Shown here one piece after another: positions 48,937 to 60,900 of a DNA stretch of 64,000 nt. How positions within the stretch are numbered: the first letter of the stretch is position 1; every line of letters begins with the position of its first letter. Below the pieces are notes generated by a model. The model did not search any database. It was not told the origin of the DNA and worked only from the letters and a program-made list of their open reading frames with translations. This stretch comes from Lichenostomus cassidix (taxonomy: Eukaryota > Chordata > Aves > Passeriformes > Meliphagidae): assembly GCA_008360975.2 (NCBI GenBank), contig CM039180.1, positions 13,607,122-13,671,121 on the forward strand. The letters are read 5' to 3'. Made by a program: the position numbers and the translations under genes.

Positions 48937-51900
48937 GTAAGTGCTACAAAGTTTCGAGCTGCCACTTTTGGGGGCTGCGAGGCTCCGACGGGGGACGGGA
49001 GGGGTCCGAGAGGTCGGAGGGGGAGGGTAGCGGGCGCAGGCCGAGTCGAGGATGCAGCTGGGTCCGAGCTTTTGACGGCGACGGGAAGCTCGGACATTGT
49101 TTACTGTAAACCTTCCCTGACCGGCCCGGCGGAGGCGCCACCCTCCCGCGCCGCTGAGTTGAAACTCCTGGGGTGCGCCGACCCCCTTTGTGCCCCTTCA
49201 AACCACAAAAACAAGCGAAATACGGGGGGTGTCCCCCCCTTGTTTTCCCCGGGGAGCGGCTGCTCGCCCCGGTATGTCAGAGGGAGGGCGCCGTGCCCGC
49301 TGCGGGAGCAGGGGCCGTGCGGGACGGGCAGTGTTCGGGGTGCCCGTGGGCGCGGTGAGCCCCGCGGGGGGAGCGGCGGCGCGGTGCGGGGGGAGCCCCC
49401 CCGGCCGGTGTTACGCAGTTCGAATGAATGGGGCCGAGCGCGCCTGCGCCGTGCGCCCGCGGGTGTAAACAAGGTCACGTGACGGGCGGGGGGGGGAGGC
49501 CCTGAGGGTGTTTGTGAGGGGCTGTTTGGGGGGGGAGCTCCTCCCGGCGCTCCGCCGCCGCGCTGTTTGTGAGGGGCTGTTTGGGGGGGGAGCTCCTCCC
49601 GGCGCTCCGCCGCCGCGGTGTTGTGAGGGCTGTTTGGGGCTCCTCCGGCGCTCCGCTGCCGCGGTGTTTGTGAGGGGCTGTTTGGGGGGGGAGCTCCTCC
49701 CGGCGCTCCGCCGCCGCGCTGTTTGTGAGGGGCTGTTTGGGGGGGGAGCTCCTCCCGGCGCTCCGCCGCCGCGGTGTTTGTGAGGGGCTGTTTGTGTTGG
49801 AGGAGATCCTCCCGGCGCTCCGCCGCCGCCGAGCCGCCCCGGGAGCACCGTCCTCCTGGGCCCACGGCGGGGCTGGTGGTGCGGGGGGAGCGCGGCCCGC
49901 CGTGCGTCAGCGAACAGGCCGCCCGGGCTTCGAAAACATGGTGAATCACGCTCTGCCTCGGCTGCGCGCTCTGGCACGGCCGGGATGTGGAGCGAGGATC
50001 CCTGATCAAAGCAGCTGCGCCAGGAAAAGTCCCTGGTGTAGATCCAGTCTTGCCAGTATGTTGTGTTTTGCTTGGAGAAGCTGTTCTCCAAATTAAACTC
50101 CGTCCAGCTTATTGCTCAGGCGTAGACCTGGCCTGAAACTTCTTCAGTAGGTTGGGAGAAGAAAGGCGAATAGCAGAAGGAAAAAAAACACGGGAAGCCT
50201 TTCCACCCAGGCATTCCTGCGCAGTGCGGTTTGGGTGGATGCTGCCCAGTTCCTGCTGAACCCCTTTGCAGCCGCAGTCTTTATTTACTTTACTCCCAAA
50301 TTTATTTTTGACACTCAAAACCAGATATGGTTCAATTAATAAGGTCTTTGCTAATGGTGCTATTTGTTTTAGCATGACAGACAAGTTAACTTACTTTAAA
50401 GCACAAAATAATAATTTCATCTAGCCTCCAAAGACAACTGCAGTCATTACAGTCCTGTGAAGCATGGTTCTAGACAACATCTGATGCAACAAATTTTCAA
50501 CATAAAGTTGAATGCTAAAAAATCTTTACAAGGTAATTAGTGACCAATCCCCTTCATGTTCCAAACCATTGAAAGGCTGAGGACAAGAGAAAGATGTCCA
50601 AAGCAGGCTTTAATCAAGTAGAATTAAAAAAAATATTGAAAAGTAAAGTTGGGTACTTTGTTTTTCTTTGTAATTATCTTTCAATTTCTTTGTAATTCAT
50701 TTGTTAGTGGATTTTTTGGCTTTTGTACACAGATGCCTTTGGTTTAGAGAAATTCATGTGTCTTGGAGGAATAATTCATTACTCAAGCAAGTGTCTTTCT
50801 TGTCAGACTAGCATTTTGTAGCTGTACCTTATCTCTGACCTTCAGAGTGTTGGGATACCAGGACACTTACTTTCAGGTCTTGACACCTGGCAGGAAGGAA
50901 GGAGAATGTAACATTCTAGAAATAAGTTTGCTTCTTCATTTTGGCAGGAAAATGGGAAAGGAAGAGAGGAAAAAAAAGAAAAGGGCAGAAGGGAGGAAAG
51001 GAGAGACGTAGATAAGCCAGAAAAACAAGGAGTGGCTTTTCAGAGTTGATTAGTTGGAGATAATCTTCATGGTCCTGACCTGTACTACTGAGGTCTGATT
51101 TTTCTGTTCAGAAATAACTGAGCTCTCTGCTCTTGTGGCATTCTGTAATTTTACTGTTCCACATGTGTGACAGGGTTGCGTTAAAGATGTTTCTTGGAGG
51201 AGAAAATCACATCACTGATAGTTTGAGTTGTATATTCTCATTTCTGTGACCTTTCTTCTCTACCTTAAAACCAGAATAAGCTGATGTAGCTTTGTAGTAG
51301 TGCCATTTGAGTAGAACAAAGCATCTTTTTATGTCTAGCATGCAATTTTATTTAGGTTTTGCATATATTTGAAAGATTAGCAGATCAAGTGGTTAGAAAT
51401 TTTGCAGTCAAAACCAACCTGGACATGATCCTGTGCAACCTGCAGTAGGCAAACCTACTTTAGCAGTAGAGGGGGTTGGACTAGATGACCTCCAGAGGTC
51501 CCTTCCAACCCAATCATTCTATAATACAAAAATATTAGACTGTTTTTAGCTATTGTTAGTATTTCTTTAATGTAGCTTACTTAGTGGACATGCATATGGT
51601 AGACTTTTCAAGTTTTCTTTCTTACTAAGCTGTGTTTTTTGCTCTTTTGTGAAGGAACTCGTGATTACTTTTTCAAGGACACTTCATTAAAGTACAAAGT
51701 AATCATGTTATGGTAGCTTTAATTCATCCGCATCTGAAAAAAACCAGTAGATAACCAAATTACTAAAGATTGGGTAACATTGTTTGCCAGCTTTTAGAAG
51801 CAGTGGTTTTGTAGAATAAGCACACAGTTCTCTGCTGAAGATGATTTAAAACAGTGGGCTTGGTATAAATGTTACAGTACTGGGATTTGGGGAAATGAAA

Positions 51901-54900
51901 CTGCGTTGAAATCTCTGAGTAGAGGCTTTATCTTTTCATTTGCAACACAGCTAAGGACGTTAGGAGTCCAGTGTGTTTGAGGCTGTTCCTGGAGGCAGGA
52001 ACTGGGAAGAGCAGTGGAAAAGGCTTCTGCAGAGACACCAGTACTGAAAGGGCAACTGGTGCTGATGCCAAATGGCAGAGGAGACCTGATGTCACACGGT
52101 TGAGGGCAGCATTTTTGCTTTGATCTTTGTTTTCCAGGCCTGTTCCCAGGTTCCTCAAGTCCCTGGGTGTAGCAACATGCCTCTGACAGAGCAAGATGCT
52201 TCTTTGTCTGTGGTAGAAGTGGAGCAAGTGAGGGGCATGCCAGTTCTGTGAGGCAGCCACACATGAGGCAGTGGGACCAGATGGGATCCTTCCAGGCCAG
52301 TGTCAGTCATGAGTCACAGAATGTTTTGGGTTTGAAGGGACCTTATAGGTCATCTGGTTCCAAGCCCCTTGCCATGGCAGGGATGCATTGTGAGGATGGT
52401 CTCCAACAGATAGTGGATTTGGTGGCAGGATGGCTCCCAATAATTGGAAGAAAGAAAATGTTGCACCAGGCTTCAAGGAGGAGGATGTGGGGAAACTAGA
52501 GGCTGGTCAGCCTTACCTTAGCCCTCAGGAATGTTATGGGGCAAATTCTGACAGCCATGTCCACCCACTTCATAAGGCAAGAAGTTGTCTGGGAATAGCC
52601 AGGACAGATTAGCCAAAGCCAAATCTTGTCTGACCCATCTGATTGCCTTTTGTGATGGGCTTAGGTTACCATGTGAATGTTGTCTATCTTGGCTCGAGTG
52701 GTGGTTGAGGAGATGACTCCAGACTGTGGGAGGCAGTGGGCACATGCTGTGGAAAGGGAAGTTCAAACCTGCATAAGGCACAGCTTCTTTACAGCAAGAG
52801 TGGTCACTGGAACAGGTTTTTGGGAAGTGCCAGGGAGTCTCTGTCCTTCAAGATACTAGAAACTCAAGTGGCCAGGGCCCCAGGCGGCCTCTTGGCTTCA
52901 GAGTTGGCTCTGCTTTCTGCAAGGATTGTACAAGAAGATCATGTCCAGACACCCCTAAAATATGCTGTGATACTCAACAGATTAAGGAGGATTTAGGGCT
53001 CTGGTAATGAAGTAGTGTATCAGATGCAACTTCAAACAGTTCATGTGTATACAAATTTCTAACCTCTTTGTTTCTGAAGTCAGATACTTTGGAGCATCCT
53101 AACATGGTGTGGGAAGTGAAGACAAATCAAATGCCTAATGCAGTTCAGAAACTCCTTCTGGTAGTGGACAAGAGAACTTCCGGGATGAATGAGTCACTGG
53201 AGTTGCTGAAGTGTAATGAAAACCTGCCCTCTTCTCCTGGATATGCATCCTGTGATGAACACATGGAACTTGGTAAATAACATGACTTCTTCAGAAGAAG
53301 ATGAATTCTGAAGTTTGTTGTAGATTTCCATTACTGAAATTACTGGAAGCTGACTGAATGAGATTGATTATTTTTAACTTCAATTAAAAGTAGGGCAGGG
53401 AATTGTGACATCTGAAGGTCTTACTTTGCAGTCACTTTTCCCTTTAACCCATTTTTACTTCTGACACAGTGGCGTGTTGACTCACATGTGTTCTTGAACT
53501 CAGAACCACAAATTTCTGCTTCTAAGCCTCAGAGGAGGGTTTTTTTGGCACAAGAAAAACAAACAAAAAGCTCAACAGCTCCTCCTAAAGGGAAATTATG
53601 TTGCTTTAGATCTGCAAATAAAGATACTGGGACAGAGGAACATTACTTCAGTTCTTACATACTGGAGAAAAACAGCATATACATTAGAAAGTGTAGATAT
53701 AATCAGTGAAGAATTAACACATTTAATTGAAGTTATGGAGTGATTAAGAATAATGATACTTAGTTACATGACAGCACATAACACAGACTTCTCTTAACAA
53801 GCTGGACTCTTTTCTGCTATTTTGTATGGGATATGAAAGGTGTATATTATTTATAGGGATTCACCCCTACCAAGCTGTATACCCAGCTTTCATGATTTCT
53901 GAGTTATTTAACTTCAGTTCCCTGGGGGAAACATTTTATCTTGAACATGGTCTGATGTTGAATTTTTTTAGTGTCACATCTTCAAGGATAGATTTAGTTG
54001 TCTTTTGTGGAATGTTTTAGTATTTTAGTGAAGCATGTTGCTACTTTTGAATAATTCTGCAGTACAGTTCTGTGTAAACTGGTCAATCTAGTAAAAACTT
54101 TTAAATCAGAACTACATTTTTATCTAGTTACCTAATTTTTTATTAAATTTCTTGTGTGAATGTATAATCAGTTAGAGGTATTACTATTTCTGTGGTCATT
54201 TTTATGAACAGGCTTTGTGAAATATTGGTAGTTGTAATATGAGAAGATAAAATTATTTTATTGTGGTTACTTTTTAATTTTAATTTGCAAGATTTGGTGT
54301 CAACTAGAATTGAATATAATTATGGTTATTTGTGCATTTGTTTGTAGATGATCTTCCTGAACTACAGGCTGTGCAGACAGATTCTACTCCACCTGCACTT
54401 TTTCAGCTTGGTGCTGATGTTTCACATCAGGAATGTTCAAGGCCTTCATGGAGCCAACATACCTCAAACAGCAATCCAGAAAATGCTTATTCTTGTGAGA
54501 ATGGGGTGAACTGGTTGACAGAATTAGCAAATATAGCCACAAGTCCTCAGAGTCCTTTGATGCAATGCGCTTTTTATAAGAGGTACTGACACTTCAATTT
54601 TGAATTATAGAGATTTATAATAATTGTCTCCAGAAACACTCCTTTACTCTTTACACCCTCTGACTTTGAACTGGAGCAGTAATTTTTTGATCTTTCTATT
54701 TGTTCTTTGAAAGTATGCACAGAACTTGTTTCAGCCTGGTGCAAAAGCTGCTTAGTTTCCAGCCATGAATGACATAGGATCATATAAAGACATTGCCTGT
54801 CCATAGCAGACTCAGAAACTATGGACATTTACCTCATGTGAAGCAGCAGATAAAAATTAAGAGGAATTTGTTAAGTTAAATTCTTAAAGCTTTCTAGTGC

Positions 54901-57900
54901 ACGGACTTCATATTTCTATTTTTTTTAAACAGCTAGTTGGAAATCTAATGCAATGTGTATTTTAGTGATAACTGTCTCAGGTTTGTGATTGTAAATTCTG
55001 TGAGGTTGTGAGCAGCAAGTCTGGGATCTTGGAAATTTCTGGGCTTCACTTTTTATTGTACAGCTTTTCCTAGTTTTATAATCAGAAAATGAAACGCAGC
55101 ACTGTTAATAGTAATGCAGTTGAGATTTAATTATTTGGACAGAGCAAGTGTCTTTATATTCTCTTAAGAAAGGGATATTTGCTTCAAGATATTTATAAAA
55201 ACTTCAGCATTGTGATAAGGAGATGCCACTGTGGAAATAATATTGTTATTTGGGTGCTATATAAAACCTATGCAGGAGTTATGCTAAACGTTCTCTTTGC
55301 CTGAGCTTGCACCCTTTAATCATCCCGTTGGATTAGTGCTGTGTGGGAGGTTTATTTGGTATCCACCTCATACAAACAGAAATATTTGTAATAGAAGCAT
55401 TTTAGAGAAACAGCAGCAAAGTCTCATGTTGCCTTAATCTGAGATATTTTAAAATATGTTTCTATTGTAGATCATCTCCTGTTCACATAATAGCAACAAG
55501 CAAAAGTTTACATTCCTATGCGCGTCCTCCACCAGGATCTTCAAACATTGATCCTAACTTCTCCAAGAACGATGTGGATGAAACACCAGTCAGACATGAA
55601 AGGGTGAGTTGTTGTGAAACATTTTAAAATAAAGATGTATGAGTAATGGGTTAAGTTTTTTGAAAAGGGAAACTAGTTAAAAAAAAACCCATCTGTTTAG
55701 TGTTAAAAATATTTCTATTTAAGCTAGATTTTCTGTTACTTTTCTTTTTACCACACAGGGTAGGCTTGTAGTGCTACTTCATAGAGTTCACATTTTTTGT
55801 GATGAGATCACTCTCTAAGAAAGCTCTGCTTCTATTGTAATTTATTCTATAGGAAGCTTTAAAAAGCTATATTAACTTGTTTGATGCCTCAAAAGGAAAT
55901 ATGGATCCCTCTCCTTTGAGACGCACAAAACCTTTCAGTCCCGTGTCTCCTTTTTCCATGTATTAATTTATATCTGAAATTTGTCTGTTTGACAACACTG
56001 AATTTTCCCCAGTGATTTATCTCCAACTCCCTTGAGTCTACAGCTTTCCGGCAGTTGGACCATAATGTGCTTTGAGTGATTCTGTGGATGACCAAGGAAT
56101 GATGAGGTGTAAAATGCTTACATATGAGCATACAATAATCCATAGGTGTGAAATGAATCTCAGAGAATGAAACCCAAAAATGTCAGGTTGTATCTGAGAG
56201 AAGGAGATGAAAACGTTCCATTCACATTTACGGCATTCCTTTAGTCTTCATGTTATATTTCTATTAGTATTTAAAGCAAAATGATGCCACAAGTGCCAAT
56301 TAGAGACTATCTTAAGACATATAAGACCAGCCCTAAAATCTTCTGCAGTAAAATATCAACATCACTTTGCTTTTTTTAATAGGCGAATAGTGAATCAGAA
56401 TCTGGCATTTTCTGCATGTCATCCCTTTCAGATGATGATGATTTAGGATGGTGCCATTCCTGGCCCTCAACTGTTTGGCATTGTTTTCTAAAAGGTAAAA
56501 TAACATGTATTATGAAATAAGTATTTGTTTTATCTTGTCTTCTTCTTCTTTTTTTTTTTTATTGGTAACACAGACTTTTTTACCTAACACTAACTTTTTT
56601 TTCCTTGAAAAAATCTGTTAGGCTCTCGTTTGTGCTTTCATAAGGGACGCAATAAAGAGTGGCAAGATGTTGAAGAGTTTGCAAGATCTGAAAGCTGTGG
56701 AAAAGAGGAAAATCTTCCAGTCAGTCCTTACAAGGTAGCTGTTAGTTGTAATAAATTCATTGTAATACCTGCAGCAAACACTTAATTTCTTACATTAACC
56801 CTCTGCCTTAAAATACTGTCTCAGGAAGACAGGTTGACCTTAATGTTGTTTAGAGCTGATCACTGTGTCATTTGAGTATCTCACTGTAAAGCGCTTGAAC
56901 TGAATTAACTTATGTATGTTACATAATCTTTATTAATTTCTAGCAAGATAGAAATGCCAATTAGAATGTTGGTATGTTTTAATACCGTGTATGATGATGA
57001 GTATACACCTATAGTATACACAGGCATATGCTTTTCTCGGGGGAAATTTTTTGAACTGTATGTGTGTTAACAGGACTATGGTTCCAATGGCTTGAAGTTG
57101 ATTTCTCATGAAGAATGCATTTCCTGTGGTGAGTCAGTGCTGAAGCTGACTTTTGATCCTGGCACAGTGGAGGATGGCTTGCTTACCGTAGAATGCAGAC
57201 TCGATCATCCATTTTATGTTAAAAATAAAGGTATAAAATACCACAAGTACACTTGGTTGTTTATTAAAATATTCTCAGAAGGTGATTGCAGATTTTGTTG
57301 GCATCCCACACTGTTCAAGAAAGTGATAAAAGTTGTGGTGTAGAAACAATTTACTGTCTTTGTAAAGAAACCCAGAATATGAACAAAACTGTAAAGCCAT
57401 AAACCTCCAGGAAGACTGCCTATCTCTTAAGGAAAGATTTGATTAAGTATGTAAATGGAGCTCAGGAAAGCAGAAAAACTGGGGTGGGGGAGGGGGGGAG
57501 AGGAAAACTGCAAATGAGCGAGGTTTTTCTCACTTGCTAAACATGAAACTTCTGATGGTAAAAGTTTCCAGGTTTTGATTCCCTTTTTGCTAGAATGAGA
57601 TTTTATTTGAGATAAAAATAAACTGTTTGCAGTAAGAATTCCCTAAGTAAGTGTTTCTGATTTTTCATTTGGGTGAAAGAAACTACATCAGAACATTTTT
57701 ATAAAATTATGTAATTTTGAGATACAGGGTTGCTCCAATGAAGAACTGGAGAGATTGTCTGGCCATTTGTCTAATTTAACTCTTTACCACTTCAGGTTGG
57801 TCATCTTTTTATCCAAGCTTGACTGTGGTACAGCATGGCATTCCATGCTGTGAAATGCATCTTGGAGATCTGTGTCTACCTCCTGGACACCCTGATGCCA

Positions 57901-60900
57901 TTAACTTTGATGATTCAGGTGTTTTTGATACATTTAAAAGGTAATTTTTGGATAAAGTGGCTTCAGTGGTTCTTGTATTTAATGAGTAGGCACCTTAAGT
58001 CTAGAAGAATTTGAAGTACTATGCAGAAGAAAGAATAGTTTTGGTAATACAAGATAAATGGTAGGGAAAAATGAATACTCAGTACTAGGAAAACTGTAAT
58101 TATATGCTCTGCAAAATTGCAAAGTAGTGCCTTGGGGTGAAATACCTTTTTAGTCTCTTTTTATGATAGTTTAAGACAGTTTAGATAAAGCAGTAAAAAC
58201 GCATATATTGTCTTTATAAATTCTTCAAGTAAAGTGGATTATGTTTGAAAAACCTAGTATAGTCTTCTGACAATAGTATGTCTGCAAGCTGTTATCTGAT
58301 GCTTCATATGCAACAATATGTCTGAATTATCTGAGCGGTTTCTTAGTGGTAAACAAATGTGCAATGGCTTTAGAATACAGTATGTTCATAATTAGTTCTT
58401 ATTATTTTTGTGTATTCTGACTTTTGGGATTATTTTATGTTATATCAAACTTACCTAACTTCAGAGTTTGATTAACTTCAGGGTTTGCCTAAGTTAGAAC
58501 TTCAACCAGCTAGACCTTAACCTTCAGAGGTCCTTTGCAACATAAATTACTTTTAAGATTCTAAGGAAATAATATTTTTCCATACTATTTTGAGATTTTA
58601 AGGTATAGTAAAATCTATCTTTTCCTATGATGTTAGTGCCTTTTTAGCATCTGTTTTTAATCCAGTTGCTTTTGGTTTTTTACAATAGAAAAAAGGGAAT
58701 TTAAGATGCTATTTTCAGTTAAAGCCCTGGGAGCTCTTGTATGATTTCAGTCTGGCACAGGGAGTGAGTTCAGATTGTTTGGCTTCACTTTTTTGTTGTC
58801 TGGGCTTTTTTTGTCTTATTAACTCCTATTCTGCGCTGCATACTTTGAGAGCTGTTGGAATCATTGTAACTACATCTCAGTGAAAAATCTAGATTTCTGG
58901 CTCCTTATTAATTTGTAGCCCAGCTGAATAATGCCTTGTACTTCAAATTCCTTGTCTTTCTGGGCAGAAGGGAGTGACTGAGAAAGGAGCATGCAGCAGC
59001 TGCAGCCGTGATAACAGGACACAATAATTAAAAACAAAATCCTGTTGCTGTTATGGGAGGGAGATTACAAATGGGAAGGGTGCTGGCCTGTTGTTGAACA
59101 GAGGTCGTTTCTCCTTATCTTGCAACAGCCTGCAAGATGGTCAGCATTATCCCTTCTTTGCTGCTTTGTGCTTTTCTGAGGGACATTGGAGGCCACTCGT
59201 CAGGCTCCACTCTTCCTTGTGGTTCTGTCCCACAAAAGGAGCTACCTTTGCAAATGGGGGCTTGACTGCCACATGGAGCATTTCCTTGCTAGTAGTTCTA
59301 TTTGTGTTTGGAAAAAAGCTCTTCAAAACCCTTATTTTGGCCATAAAGCATGCCACTATAGCCACATTGAGCAGTGGGTAAGATGAGCCTTAGCATATAT
59401 ATGTTTTATGTTATCTCGTGGTAATAACTTAGTGGTTTAGATTTATGATTGAGTAGCAACTTTCCAAGAGTGTTTGCCCCATACAGCATACTAAAAACAG
59501 CATAGCCTGTGGATGTCACCTGGAGATGGTGGCAGTCTGTGGAGTTAAACTACTTCTTTAGTGGTTAGAGGTTAATTGTAGTTGTTGGTCAGCTAAAAAT
59601 TGTAAGATCTTACCGTATTTGGAGGTCTGAATTTTATGGAAACAAGTCACCTAAGCTGTTCAAATACCTTGAGAAGGAATGTCACGATTTTGTCACTAGA
59701 GGGCAGGCGTTTGTCAGCACTTCATCAAATAGCGCGACATCATCGGGCTCTGAGGAAGGTTTTAACCTCACTGGAAGGTTTGTGTGTAAAATAGGATGTA
59801 TTCAACTGCCTAGAGAAGTTATTTGTACAGTAGTGAATATAACATAATTTATCTTAATATAGTGGTTTCCTATTTGCCCTTAATGTATATTCACAAGTGA
59901 AATCATTGCTTATTCTTCCCCTTCTGTATTTGACATTCACTGATCAGGTTTGATTTACAGTAAGGACAGAAGCAGAAAGGAAGAAGTGTGTTTAAAAAGA
60001 GAATGAAATTTTAAGACACTGTATAGTGAACTGATATACAGCTGAGGAGTTCAAAGTACGCAGCAGAACATGTAATGTTGCAGTCTGCCATCACATTGAA
60101 GAAAATATTAACTTACCTGCCAAAGTCTTGTTGTAGTTTGTTTTTCACACTGATATCTGCATCAAGCCCAAATCATTACGTCACACAAAAGAAACCAAAA
60201 ATACTATAAATGTACAATTAAAGAGTGAACAGATATTTAGGGATTTTAAATGACAATTACTCAATGGCTTTATAATGTGTCTTTTCCTTGCAGTTATGAT
60301 TTTACCCCGATGGACTCCTCTGCAGTGTATGTGCTCAGCAGCATGGCTCGCCAGCGTCGCGCTTCGCTGTCCTGTGGGGGATCAAACAATCAAGATACTG
60401 AGAGATCAGAATGCAGTAGTAAAAACTGTTCCTCTGCTGCATCGTCACATCTTCCCTCCAATCCTTTGTACAGCAAAGCTGGCAAAAGCCACAGCTCAGG
60501 GACTGCAAGTACTGTGAGTGCCACTTCTCCAAACAAGTGCAAAAGACCAATGAATGCCTTCATGCTTTTTGCCAAAAAATACAGAGTTGAATACACCCAG
60601 ATGTATCCAGGGAAAGACAACAGGTAATGATACAAACTGTAGTTTTGTTGTTACTGGTGAATTAGCAGAATATCTGTGTCACACCTTTAGATTTAAGTAG
60701 CATAAATTTTGCATTTGAAATAAAATGTGTGTAGTGTTTTTAGAACAAGTTTTGAAAGATGTTAATATAAAGGGTAATTTATGGGTGGACTGTGAATGTT
60801 TACTGTACTCAGTGAACTTGATATAAGCCATTTTTGGCAAACTTACCTTCTGAGGAAACATTTGGGTAAAGCAACTGATATATGTATATGTGTGCACCAG

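Larger units (their letters stand above)
48300..50010 (+). promoter_or_regulatory. HBP1: CpG island / HBP1 promoter and 5' end
   Basis: Base composition switches from AT-rich to strongly GC- and CpG-rich near 48320 and back near 50010. The island spans the upstream promoter, the short HBP1 exon 1 and the first kilobase of intron 1. Upstream of the ATG at 48922 it holds CCAAT boxes at 48683 and 48797, a ZNF143-type motif at 48637, an E-box at 48535 and G-rich boxes. No TATA box is evident. This is a housekeeping-type promoter with an unmapped, probably dispersed start near 48810-48900. Confidence 0.9.
48937..53079 (+). other. HBP1: HBP1 intron 1
   Basis: The first kilobase is the downstream half of the CpG island, with forkhead-type motifs, a CLEAR-type E-box and the 55-bp minisatellite. 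Beyond 50010 it is ordinary AT-rich DNA with a purine-rich run (50946-51006), a CR1 terminus (51411-51527) and a nested CR1 composite (52250-52940). Confidence 0.85.
57941..60293 (+). other. HBP1: HBP1 intron 8
   Basis: This intron has a degenerate CR1-like terminus at 58490-58565, a CTCF-like motif at 59693-59708 and a GC-richer 400-base stretch near 58960-59390 with a 96-codon open frame. No extra exon is supported. Confidence 0.8.

Noticed and set aside
51872..52264. 130-codon - strand frame upstream of the nested CR1
   Set aside because: No recognisable domain. It borders repeat sequence and is likely chance or repeat-derived.
59091..59381. 96-codon frame in HBP1 intron 8
   Set aside because: HBP1 splices exon 8 to exon 9 with matching phase and family-like sequence. 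This stretch has no clear acceptor and no counterpart in the protein.
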